From a virus, in IMG/VR virus record IMGVR_UViG_3300036770_002724, positions 62,001 through 126,000 of that record: 64,000 nucleotides of DNA, one strand, 5' to 3'. Positions 52,715 to 60,800 of the stretch are shown here, one piece after another. The stretch's first letter is position 1. Each line of letters starts with the position of its first letter. The translations under genes and the position numbers were made by a program. The notes under the pieces were generated by a model. It had not been told where the DNA came from. It was given only the letters and a program-made list of their open reading frames with translations, and did no database searches.

Positions 52715-52737
52715 GGGGCGGGAGCACATCCCGCCCC
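52715..52737 (-). terminator. Hairpin after the 52744 gene
   Basis: A 9-bp stem GGGGCGGGA / TCCCGCCCC (52715-52723 with 52729-52737) lies just past the stop of the minus-strand gene at 52744-53175. There is no T-run, so it may be a processing or attenuating hairpin instead of a complete intrinsic terminator. Confidence 0.55.
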
Positions 52738-52743
52738 TCCGTC

Positions 52744-53175
52744 TCAGTAGTCGTCGCCGCTGCTCCAGCGTGCTTCCAGGGCGCACGAGTAGCCCTTCGC
52801 CTTCGCTGCCCGCTCCTTGGCGGCGTAGGCGAACTCCTCCGCCACCGCTTCGGCGGCGTTGACCCACGCGGCGGGGGTCACGTCGCCGTCCATGCGGCGG
52901 CGGCAGAGGGTCTCAAACCCCCGCGCCGACCGCACCCCGGAGGCCAGGGCCTCCGCCCGGAAGGTCGCGAACGCCTTCCGGTACTGGAGTCGGACGTGCT
53001 CCGAGATCCCCTCAAAGTCGTCCGACTCCGGGTGGAACTTGTCACCTGCGTTGTGCAGGTGGCACGGGTCCACCGAGTCAAAGTCTGAGACGGCCCAGCC
53101 GTGACCCCGGCAAGGGCAGCGGGCGGGGTTCATTTCCGCCCAGTTACGCGAGTCAACTTCCTGCCAGATTTCCAT
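52744..53175 (-). CDS. Unknown soluble protein with Cys-His-rich N-terminus, 143 aa
   Basis: Residues 14-45 contain NPARCPCRGHGW and DPCHLHNAG, a possible metal site (C20, C22, H25, C38, H40). The rest is an alanine-rich helical domain (WVNAAEAVAEEFAYAAKERAAKAKG). It has its own promoter of the TTGTGGCTAAA class and, unlike most genes with this promoter, an 18-bp leader with GGGAGG. Confidence 0.65.
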   Translation of the reverse strand: MEIWQEVDSRNWAEMNPARCPCRGHGWAVSDFDSVDPCHLHNAGDKFHPESDDFEGISEHVRLQYRKAFATFRAEALASGVRSARGFETLCRRRMDGDVTPAAWVNAAEAVAEEFAYAAKERAAKAKGYSCALEARWSSGDDY

Positions 53176-53193
53176 GATTGCCTCCCTACACCA

Positions 53194-53227
53194 TAGCTAT
53201 CCGCGACCCGGCTCGGTTTAGCCACAA
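53194..53227 (-). promoter_or_regulatory. Phage promoter, TTGTGGCTAAA-N17-TAGCTA class
   Basis: On the minus strand TTGTGGCTAAA (53227-53217), 17 bp, then TAGCTA (53199-53194). The gene start is 18 bp further on with a ribosome site, so this copy gives a short-leader mRNA. Confidence 0.75.
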
Positions 53228-53285
53228 AAGTGATGCAGGGTTTTCCGGCAGCAGGTTTCTTATCTAGCGGGTGGTACAGTTGAGC

Positions 53286-53804
53286 ATGAGCGACTTCGAG
53301 CAAGCCCTTGCCTTGACCCTTCAGTTTGAGGGTGGCTATTCCAACCATCCCAAGGATCCGGGGGGCGCCACGATGAAGGGTGTCACGCAGCGGGTTTTCG
53401 ACAAGTACTGCACGGACAACCGGATTCCTCATCGGGACGTCCGCACGATCACGGACGACGAGGTGGAGGACATCTACCTCAACCGCTACTGGATTCCGGC
53501 GAAGTGCATGTTGTTTTCTTGGCCCCTCAACGCGGCCATCTTCGACTTCGCGGTGAACTCGGGGGTCTCTCGGGCCATCATCGAGCTTCAGCGATGTGTC
53601 GGGGTCAAGACGGACGGGATCTTCGGTCCCGTCACGAAGAAAGCGGCGACTCAGATGGACCAGACGAAGCTCGTCGGTCAGTATCTCGACGCGCGCGTGG
53701 CTTTCCTGGAGGTCATTATGAAGCAGAACCCGGCGCTCGAAGCCTTTAGGAAGGGCTGGATGCGTCGGGTCGCTACGCTTCGGAAGGGGCTTTTGGGGAA
53801 GTGA
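53286..53804 (+). CDS. Endolysin, GH108 lysozyme with C-terminal PG-binding domain
   Basis: A 172-residue enzyme. The N-terminus LALTLQFEGGYSNHPKDPGGATMKGVT is the GH108 signature, with catalytic Glu15 and the conserved Asp24. The second half (FAVNSGVSRAIIELQRCVGVKTDGIFGPVT) fits the PG_binding_3 domain that normally follows it. No signal peptide or anchor is seen, so export would need a holin. The ATG at 53286 starts at the family's usual position; an upstream GTG in frame is less likely. It converges on the 53773 gene, overlapping by 32 bp. Confidence 0.9.
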   Translation: MSDFEQALALTLQFEGGYSNHPKDPGGATMKGVTQRVFDKYCTDNRIPHRDVRTITDDEVEDIYLNRYWIPAKCMLFSWPLNAAIFDFAVNSGVSRAIIELQRCVGVKTDGIFGPVTKKAATQMDQTKLVGQYLDARVAFLEVIMKQNPALEAFRKGWMRRVATLRKGLLGK

Positions 53805-54333
53805 TGTTCGCGGCCTTACGTTCCATGCGCCGGGCTCGAAGGCTCTTTTTCAGTTCGTCGAACAACGCCCACAGGTGAGGGTCATGGGGTTTACGGACTT
53901 GCTCAAGGACATCTTCGACGGTGGCTTCGGGCAAGGCTTTCTTCAAGTGGGAGAGGCACTTCTGGTAGAAGACGTAGAGGATTCCTCGGGGCTGCGCCGA
54001 CCATCCCAGAGCCTCCACCACGTCCAGGGAGTCTCCGGCAGCCATGATCGTCTGGGCGATGACCTCGGGAGCGATGATCGCCCCCTCGTAGATCGTAGGG
54101 AACAGGGGTGTCCAGGAGCCTTCGTCGGCGTTTGATGTCAGATAGTTCGCCCCTTGGCATATCCAAAATAGCTGGTCCTCAAGGGGGAAAAGGCTGACCG
54201 GGGGCCAGCCTTCGGGCAAGGCATTGGTGGACGCTTTCGGGCGGTCGTGTCGAAGGTTCCGTTGCTTTTCGAGTCTTTTGCGTCGGGACGTTTTCTTTTC
54301 GTCCGCCCGTTTATCTCGTCTCGTTTTGGTCAT
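53773..54333 (-). CDS. Unknown protein with very basic N-terminus, 186 aa
   Basis: Residues 1-35 are strongly basic (TKTRRDKRADEKKTSRRKRLEKQRNLRHDR), which suggests RNA or DNA contact. Residues 45-170 form a soluble domain with a helical end (LYVFYQKCLSHLKKALPEATVEDVLEQV). No family is recognised. The ATG at 54333 is preferred to an upstream alternative at 54363. Confidence 0.6.
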   Translation of the reverse strand: MTKTRRDKRADEKKTSRRKRLEKQRNLRHDRPKASTNALPEGWPPVSLFPLEDQLFWICQGANYLTSNADEGSWTPLFPTIYEGAIIAPEVIAQTIMAAGDSLDVVEALGWSAQPRGILYVFYQKCLSHLKKALPEATVEDVLEQVRKPHDPHLWALFDELKKSLRARRMERKAANITSPKAPSEA

Positions 54334-54445
54334 GCCGAAGAACCTTACCCGCAGACCCTGCAAGCCTCGTTAGACTTCTTATAGCCTCGCTTCAAGTGAC
54401 GACACGGGTTCGTGTCGATGGACCGATCTCTGGAGGAAGATTGAC

Positions 54446-55333
54446 ATGAGCAGGTCTCGTTCTCAGATGCTTCGTATGGCGGCTTCGCTCCCTGCGGGGT
54501 CTCCGCAGCGGCGTCACATCCTTGACCGCCTTGAGGCTACTCGTACCGCTTCGCTCTCGAAGCTGGCCGTCTCTGCCGACACCGAGGACTTCATCGAGTG
54601 GGTGCTAAAGACCCAGGCACCGATGAAGTCGGATAAGGTTGAGCGGATCATCGAAATGGCGACCGGGATGACGCCGAAGGCTCCGTCGGCCAAGGCTCCC
54701 CGCAAGACCGGCGACCTTTCCGTTGGTGAGACCGTTCTTGTGGACAGATACAAGAACACCAATCCGGCCAACACGGACGCCTGCGAGCAGTATCACAACC
54801 GGGTAGGCATGGTTGAGAGCCTGACCTCTAGTGGTGTGTCCATCGCGTTTTACCGGGGCGATGCTGAGAATCCGAGCACGGACCTCTCGGGGGACAAGCA
54901 GTTCTTTGACGGTCTCGCGACGGGCAAGTCGAGTGGTCTGTATCGCTGGACCCCGAAGCCCGCTTATGCTTCGGGCGTTGGCGATGGTGAGGGGGGCGGC
55001 AAGCGCATCATGTTCGAGCTTGTCTATCTCCGCGAGGGTCAGGCCGTGGATCGTCGCTCCATCGAGCAGATCGAGAAGTACGTTGAAATGGGTGAGCAGA
55101 AGGGCGAGAACCGGAGCCGGGTCTATTACACCGGCCTGATCGTCAACTTCGCTTACGGCCAGGATGGTTCTATGTACTTCGGTCTTGCCGCCCAGCAGCG
55201 AGATCGTCCGACCTTCATCAACCCCTCGAAAGGCAAGCTCCTCTACATCGCTCCTCTCGGTAAGCGCCCGGCGGGCTGGAAAGCCGAGGCTATCGAGTTG
55301 GGGATTCGCACGGACTCTTCGTCGGAGGAGTAG
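54446..55333 (+). CDS. Accessory protein with basic RxxMLRMAASLPAGS leader
   Basis: A 295-residue protein. The first 30 residues (SRSQMLRMAASLPAGS, then RRHILDRL) are basic and amphipathic. They echo the tag on other accessory genes in this window but differ in sequence. Residues 90-290 form a beta-rich domain (GDLSVGETVLVDRY; KRIMFELVYLREGQAVD; RVYYTGLIVNFAYGQDGSMYFGLAA). Function unknown. GGAGGAAG before the ATG. It ends exactly where the convergent thymidylate kinase gene ends. Confidence 0.65.
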   Translation: MSRSRSQMLRMAASLPAGSPQRRHILDRLEATRTASLSKLAVSADTEDFIEWVLKTQAPMKSDKVERIIEMATGMTPKAPSAKAPRKTGDLSVGETVLVDRYKNTNPANTDACEQYHNRVGMVESLTSSGVSIAFYRGDAENPSTDLSGDKQFFDGLATGKSSGLYRWTPKPAYASGVGDGEGGGKRIMFELVYLREGQAVDRRSIEQIEKYVEMGEQKGENRSRVYYTGLIVNFAYGQDGSMYFGLAAQQRDRPTFINPSKGKLLYIAPLGKRPAGWKAEAIELGIRTDSSSEE

Positions 55334-55999
55334 TCACTCTCTCCCAAGGGAACCGTCCAGCACCCGCCTCACCATCTCCGTCACCCGGTCGATCTCCGAC
55401 TGCCCGTCCAGGATGACGGGTTTGCAGTCTGGGTGAAGAAAAGCCCCCAACCGGGCGTCGTCGAGCAAATTGAGATACCTCTGACGGACCCTCTCCAGGA
55501 TGTCCCGTTGCTCGTAGACCTCGACGTTCGTCCGCAGGTCGATTCGCTCTGCACTTGTCTTGGGGTCTACATCAAGGACGACCAGGTGCGTCGGTTGAAC
55601 GGGGAGCTTCGTGTGCAGCGCGTAGAGCCAGTCAAGGGGCCATTGTTCTTGCTGGTACACAAGGGTCGAGAGGAACGACCGGCAAGAAATGACCGGGCGC
55701 CCCTCCGCGAGCGCAGGCAGGATGACCTCGTGCTGAAGCGCCAGACGGTTTGCAAGAAAAAGGGCTGCGTGGCTCTCGGGATGCCCGCCCGTTTTCAGTA
55801 GCTTGCGAAGAAGCTGGCCGAACGGGTTTTTCTCGTAGGGCTCCTCGACGCGAAGTACGTCGTAGCCTTCCCCGCGCAAGAGCCCGGACAGGCGATACGA
55901 CTGCGTGGACTTCCCAGAACCGTCCGGGCCTTCGATCACAATGTAGACAGGTTTTGAGGTTCGACGGGACACGGCGAACCGTACCCCGTCGGACCTCAA
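55334..55999 (-). CDS. tmk: Thymidylate kinase
   Basis: A 221-residue P-loop kinase: Walker A GPDGSGKST at 24-32, the DR-type helix (RPVISCRSF), and a LID-like TSAERIDLRTNVE segment. It phosphorylates dTMP to dTDP and with the dCMP deaminase at 15394 serves thymidine nucleotide supply. The usual family signature DRY/F is here CRSF, so the aspartate is replaced by Cys, which may alter activity. The start is TTG with GAGGA 5 bp upstream; a GTG 27 bp later is the alternative. Confidence 0.85.
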   Translation of the reverse strand: MRSDGVRFAVSRRTSKPVYIVIEGPDGSGKSTQSYRLSGLLRGEGYDVLRVEEPYEKNPFGQLLRKLLKTGGHPESHAALFLANRLALQHEVILPALAEGRPVISCRSFLSTLVYQQEQWPLDWLYALHTKLPVQPTHLVVLDVDPKTSAERIDLRTNVEVYEQRDILERVRQRYLNLLDDARLGAFLHPDCKPVILDGQSEIDRVTEMVRRVLDGSLGRE

Positions 56000-56005
56000 A
56001 AGTCC

Positions 56006-56359
56006 TCAGTTGGGGATCCCAGCAGGGGTCGGGCGCAAGCGCCACACGCGGGCATACTGCGCGACGAAGCCCGCAGGGACATCGACGCCCAGATCGTCGA
56101 ACAGCCCCGTTGCGAGGATGCGCTGGAGGCAATCCTCGTAGTTGTGGGACCGGACGAAAAAGCACCCCTCGGGCAAGGGCTCATCCGGCAGGTTGACGGT
56201 GAGCATCATGTCCGGTTCCCACCAGACTTCACCGTCTTCCCGCACCTCGACCTCCAATCCCAGGGCAGGACGCCCGTTGGGATAGGCCCCCGTGGTGAAC
56301 CGGCGAACACCCTGCTCGCCGGGGATCTGGACCTCTCGGCCCTTCAGGGACTCAAACAT
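56006..56359 (-). CDS. DUF4313-like small protein, 117 aa
   Basis: A compact acidic protein with a strand-rich centre (RPALGLEVEVREDGEVWWEPDMMLTVNLPDEPLPEGCFFVRSHNYED), a layout I associate with the DUF4313 family. Confirmed function is lacking. It is coupled to the upstream 49-residue gene through a TGATG overlap and stands 6 bp ahead of the kinase start. Confidence 0.55.
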   Translation of the reverse strand: MFESLKGREVQIPGEQGVRRFTTGAYPNGRPALGLEVEVREDGEVWWEPDMMLTVNLPDEPLPEGCFFVRSHNYEDCLQRILATGLFDDLGVDVPAGFVAQYARVWRLRPTPAGIPN

Positions 56360-56508
56360 CACACCCCCTCCTTGGGCCGGACGACCAGCCAATGATGCCC
56401 GTCCACGACTTCGTGGACGACCGTGAAACGGGGCGCCACAGGCGCCTCGTCGCAGTCGGGCTCCATCGCGAGGAGCTGGACTGCGGTGAAGTCGATCTCG
56501 TTGCTCAT
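56359..56508 (-). CDS. Small protein, 49 aa, first gene of kinase operon
   Basis: Starts MSNEIDFTAVQLLAMEPDCDE and ends in VVRPKEGV. It lies 4 bp after the TAGGAT box of the promoter at 56513-56546, so it is probably translated from a leaderless mRNA. Its stop overlaps the next start. The operon order is this gene, the DUF4313-like gene and thymidylate kinase. Confidence 0.65.
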   Translation of the reverse strand: MSNEIDFTAVQLLAMEPDCDEAPVAPRFTVVHEVVDGHHWLVVRPKEGV

Positions 56509-56512
56509 GTCT

Positions 56513-56546
56513 ATCCTATCCGCGACCCGACCCCTTTTAGCCACAA
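56513..56546 (-). promoter_or_regulatory. Phage promoter, TTGTGGCTAAA-N17-TAGGAT class
   Basis: On the minus strand TTGTGGCTAAA (56546-56536), 17 bp, TAGGAT (56518-56513), then AGAC and the ATG at 56508. It is arranged back to back with the plus-strand copy at 56572-56605. Confidence 0.75.
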
Positions 56547-56571
56547 TCGGAAAAGGTCGCCCCTTGTCGTT

Positions 56572-56605
56572 TTGTGGCTAAACCGAGGTCGGTCGAGAGT
56601 AGCTA
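56572..56605 (+). promoter_or_regulatory. Phage promoter, TTGTGGCTAAA-N17-TAGCTA class
   Basis: TTGTGGCTAAA (56572-56582), 17 bp, TAGCTA (56600-56605), AGGGGAG and the ATG at 56613. Only 25 bp separate it from the divergent copy at 56513-56546, so the two promoters may be controlled together. Confidence 0.8.
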
Positions 56606-56612
56606 AGGGGAG

Positions 56613-56960
56613 ATGAACATCATCAACCTCACTCCCCACCCCATCAACCTCCGAGCCGCCGACGGCTCGGACACCATCATCCCCGCTTCGGGGACCGTCG
56701 CCCGGGTGACCTCGACCCCGGGCACCGCGACCTCGGTCGCGGGCGTGCCTGTCCCGGTCTATGGCCGGGACTCCTATGGGGAGGTCACCGGCCTCCCCGC
56801 CCCCTCCGAGGGGACCTTCCTGATCGTCTCCGCCCTCGTGGGCGGGGCGGTCGCCGGGACTCGGGACGATGTCCTGGTCCCGGGCACTGGCCCCGCCGAC
56901 GGGGCCATCCGCGATGATGCGGGTCGCATCATCGCCGTGACCCGCCTCAAGCGGGTCTGA
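56613..56960 (+). CDS. NLTPHPINL family phage protein
   Basis: A 115-residue protein starting MNIINLTPHPINLRAADGSDTIIPASGTVARV. Proteins with NLTPHP near the start and an SGxxARV turn are common in phages and have no known function. The remainder is a beta-rich, Gly/Pro-rich domain (FLIVSALVGGAVAGTRDDVLVPGTGPADGAIRDDAGRIIAVTRL). It has its own promoter and is followed by a hairpin. Confidence 0.75.
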   Translation: MNIINLTPHPINLRAADGSDTIIPASGTVARVTSTPGTATSVAGVPVPVYGRDSYGEVTGLPAPSEGTFLIVSALVGGAVAGTRDDVLVPGTGPADGAIRDDAGRIIAVTRLKRV

Positions 56961-56966
56961 CCCGGC

Positions 56967-57000
56967 ATCCCCATGCAGCCTCCCCCGCCTGCATGGGGAT
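56967..57000 (+). terminator. Hairpin after the NLTPHP gene
   Basis: ATCCCCATGCAG (56967-56978) pairs perfectly with CTGCATGGGGAT (56989-57000) around a 10-base loop. It has no T-run. The next gene starts 16 bp later with GGAACCCCCC before its ATG, so partial read-through is likely. Confidence 0.65.
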
Positions 57001-57015
57001 CAAACGGAACCCCCC

Positions 57016-57501
57016 ATGAACATCTTTCACGTTGACCGAAGCCCTGTGGTCGCGGCTCAAGCTCTGTGCGACGTCCACGTCGTCAAGATGGTGGTCGAAA
57101 GCGCCCAACTCCTTTCGACCGCCCAGCACACGTTCGGGCTCGCCGCTCCCTACAAGCCGACGCATCGGAAGCATCCCTGCGCGCTATGGGTTCAGGAAGG
57201 GGTCGAAAACTACCTCTGGCTCCTCGACCATCTCAAAGCCCTGTGCGTTGAATACACGGCGCGCTACAAGCGCAAGCACTCCACGGAGCGTCACCTGTGG
57301 GACTTGATGCACGTCCCTACTGACATCCCAATCCGGTGGACATCCCCACCTCAAGCGATGCCCGATCAGTTCAAGCACCATGACCCCGTTCAGGCGTACC
57401 GAGCCTACTACCGCCACAAGGCAAAGACCCTGCCCCGTTTCAGCTACAAGGGACGCCAGCCGCCCGCTTGGCTCTCCGAGGTTCCGGATGCGACCAGATG
57501 A
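57016..57501 (+). CDS. Conserved phage protein of the CDxHVVKM family
   Basis: A 161-residue protein with the family pattern MNIFHVDRSPVVAAQALCDVHVVKMVVESAQLLSTAQ, then YKPTHRKHPCALWVQEGVENYLWLLDHLKALCVEYTARY and QAMPDQFKHHDPVQAYRAYY. Proteins with this pattern occur widely in large phages as hypothetical proteins. The conserved His/Cys/Glu residues and basic C-terminus suggest an enzyme or nucleic-acid protein, but no activity is established. It overlaps the next gene by 14 bp. Confidence 0.8.
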   Translation: MNIFHVDRSPVVAAQALCDVHVVKMVVESAQLLSTAQHTFGLAAPYKPTHRKHPCALWVQEGVENYLWLLDHLKALCVEYTARYKRKHSTERHLWDLMHVPTDIPIRWTSPPQAMPDQFKHHDPVQAYRAYYRHKAKTLPRFSYKGRQPPAWLSEVPDATR

Positions 57502-57745
57502 GCGCCAGTCGGGTTCGAGGGTCCGGGTCGTCCAACTGCTCTCGACGCAGGGACTCCTGGTCGAGCCTGCCTATCTGGACCAACGCCGATCAGGGGCCGA
57601 GGGCGTCCTGGTTCGGGCGCTCCGAGGCAACGCCGACTTCTGGTGGGTTCGACATCCTGACGGGTCGATGGCCCCCTACTCCTATCTGGAGGTCCAGCCC
57701 CTTGAGCCCCTGGTCTCCGAGGGCTGGGAAGACTCGCCCCTGTAG
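57488..57745 (+). CDS. Small unknown protein, 85 aa
   Basis: Starts MRPDERQSGSRVRVVQLLST in the end of the upstream gene, with CGAGG before it. The body is a small beta-rich domain (GVLVRALRGNADFWWVRHPDGSMAPYSYLEVQPL). No family is recognised. A longer in-frame start would overlap the upstream gene further. Confidence 0.6.
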   Translation: MRPDERQSGSRVRVVQLLSTQGLLVEPAYLDQRRSGAEGVLVRALRGNADFWWVRHPDGSMAPYSYLEVQPLEPLVSEGWEDSPL

Positions 57746-57803
57746 ACGACGCGGGTATCTTTCATCCTGTGAACCGTTACGACGGTAAACACAGGGCAGC
57801 TAG

Positions 57804-60800
57804 ATGAAGACCGCCGTTTTCTTTGTCGCCACGACGTACCGGCCCACGCTTCTTCGACAATCCTTGAAGCGGCTCACGAGGCAACGGGGCGTCCCTTCCG
57901 ATTGGAGGATCGAGGTCCATGTCGCTGGCGAGCCCGGAGATCCAGGAAAGGGGGTCGTATCGAATCACCCAGGGACTTTCTACCACGATGTCGGTAGCAG
58001 GTCGGTCACGGACAAGCTCAACTCGCTTCTGGTAGCCACCAAAAGCGATCTGGTGATGCTCGCGGACGATGACGACATCCAGTCATGGGATCGAGCGGCA
58101 GAAGCTATCAAAGCCTACGAGAACGGAGCGGAGTGGTCCTGTTCGGGGACGTGTCTCTACTACGATCTTCACCACGATCTGTTGACCCGGTGGACCGGGG
58201 TGTCCGCCGAAGGGCTCATCGGGACGATGGCTTCTTTCGCGACCCCCTTGCTCCAGGCGGTTCGCGGATGGCCCTCGGTGTCTCGCGGCAAGGACGGTCG
58301 GTTGGTAGCCCGGATACGGTCGCTCCGGCGTCCTGTTCGGTTCGCGGATTTGACGGTGGCTCTAGGCAACAAGACGATCTGCCTCCAACACGATAAGAAT
58401 CTTTGGAACCGCCCCCTTGTCCCTCAAGGGGCAACGGATCGTCGAGGTCGTCATGCTATCCTGGGCTTGGGGGGAATCGCGAGCAACGTCGCCCTTCTGG
58501 GGGAGGACACCGTAAGTCTCTTGACTGAAACGGCGGGAGAACTCAGGTCCAGAAAAGCCGAAAGCTCTTCCCTCCCGCCGCCTTCTCCATCCCAGCCTCC
58601 CCCTCCTATTCCGGCGAGGATTTCTGCCTATCTACCGAAGGCTCCTGCTCCGTTCCAGGCTCCGGCTCCTCCCTTGTCACCCGCTGTTCTGGAACGACCC
58701 CCGCGACCCGCACACCCGAAAGAAAGCCTTGGAACCGTTTGCGACGTACACGTCGCCATAACGACCTACAATCGTCCGGGTCCGCTTGCGGATCTTCTGA
58801 AGGACCTTGTTCGGGAGCGCGGGGATCGAAAGGTCCACGTCGTCATCTACGACGATGGAAGCGATCAGGATTACAGCGAAGTGCGCGCTTTCGCTATTTC
58901 CCAAGGGTGGTTGTTCCGTAGGTCGGATTCCAATCGGGGCAAGAAAGGCTACTACAGGACGGTGTCCGAGGCTCTGAAGGAAGCAGAGCGGAGTCAGACA
59001 GATCGCTTCCTGTTCATACAGGACGATATGCGCTTGTGTGCCGATTTCTTTAGTCGGGTCTTTGACTTGTGGGACCAGATCCAAGACCCCAAAAAAGTCT
59101 CGCTCTATCTTCTCAGGGACAGTAACAGGTCCGAGATCGGGACCGTCTGCTGGACTGGGTTTCGGTCCCGGGTCGAAGGTCCCGTCGAACGAACCCAATG
59201 GGTAGACTGCAACGCTTTCCTTTTCAACCGGGACTTCTTGGATGTCCTGGGCGCGGAGCTTCGACCCATACCGGAAAGCCGTTGGCTCAAAGGCGACGTC
59301 TTGTCCTCGGGTGTCGGCCAACAACTCAGCCTTCGTCTTCACCACGCCGGGAGGGGGCTCTACCGGAGTCTCTTGTCCTACGTCTCTCATTCCGAGGGTC
59401 CGTCTAGGATGAACCCGAAGATCCGAAAGAGGGTTCCGATGACGACAGAGTCCTTCGCAGACGAGAAAGTTGTTCAGAAGGCCCGCTACTCGGATAAAGT
59501 TACGGCCCCGGCCCTACCGGAAGCTGGACGAAAGTCGCTTCCTTCCGCCCAGACTGTCTCGGTCTTGATTGCCGCCTACAGGGCCGACAAGTGGCTGATC
59601 GAATCCGTGAATAGCGTTCTGAGCCAAGAACTTCCTCCTGGCTGGAATCTGGAAGTCCTCGTAGGGGTGGACGGTTGCCCGGAGACGCTCGCCGTCGCTC
59701 AGACTATTGAGGACAGGCGGTTTGGCGTGGTTTCCTTCCCGGTAAATAGCGGGACTTACGTCACCTTCAACTCCCTCGTTCCCTTGTCCAGAGGCTCTAT
59801 TCTTGTACGTCACGATGCGGATGACGTGATGCTTCCGACGCGCCTGCACAAGATGATCAGAGCGTTCGAGGACCCGGAGGTGGGCCGCGTAACGACGTGG
59901 GTCGCGGAAAAAAATGTATACCCTGAGCCTCTTATAGAGTCCCCCTCTAAGGGCCGCAAAATACGCGACGGAACGTGGTCTTACCGTCGAGATGTCTTTG
60001 AGAATCTTCTCGGAGGTTTCCTACCTTGGAGGTGTGCGGCAGACACGGAAATGGATCTCAGGTCTCGTTCTTTGGGGGTCAAGTCGCACATAGTGTGTGA
60101 ATACTTATATCTTCGACGTTCGCATCCCGGCCAACTCACTCAGACTGAAGAAACGGGCTACGGAAGCGCCCTTCGGAAAGACTACGCGAAGCGTATAGAC
60201 GAATTGATAATAGAATACGCGGCGAATAAGCCTAAGCCCGTCGTCCCCACCAGAGTTGAGGGGGTCAGGCTTGGGGGCTTGTTCTCCGACAAGATCACAG
60301 CCTCGATGGCTTCGATCCCCGGTCGTCGCGAAGGGCTTGAAAAGGTTGTCCGAAGCCTGCTCCCGCAGGTCGATCACCTGAACGTCTACCTGAATGAGAC
60401 CCCTTCGATTCCGGGGATTGAGTATCCGCACACCCCGGATTTCTTGAGACACCCTAAGATCACGGCGATCTGGTCACGGGATACGCCGTTCGGAGATAGA
60501 GGGGATGCCGGGAAGTTCTACTGGGCGGATGAGGTCCAGGGTTACCACGTCATCTGCGACGACGACCTCCTATACCCTTCAGACTTCGTTGAGACGTTGA
60601 TCGCGGGTGTCGAAAGGTACGGTCGAAAGGCTGCGGTCGGGTTCCACGGGGCCGTGCTTACCGAACCTTTCACCGAATACTACAGGTCGCGCCGGGTTTA
60701 CCACTTTCAGCGATCCCTCGACGCCGACGCTCCCGTTCACGTCCTCGGGTCAGGCACGCTCGCCTACCATACAAGCGCGCTCGTCTTGACGCGAGAGGAC

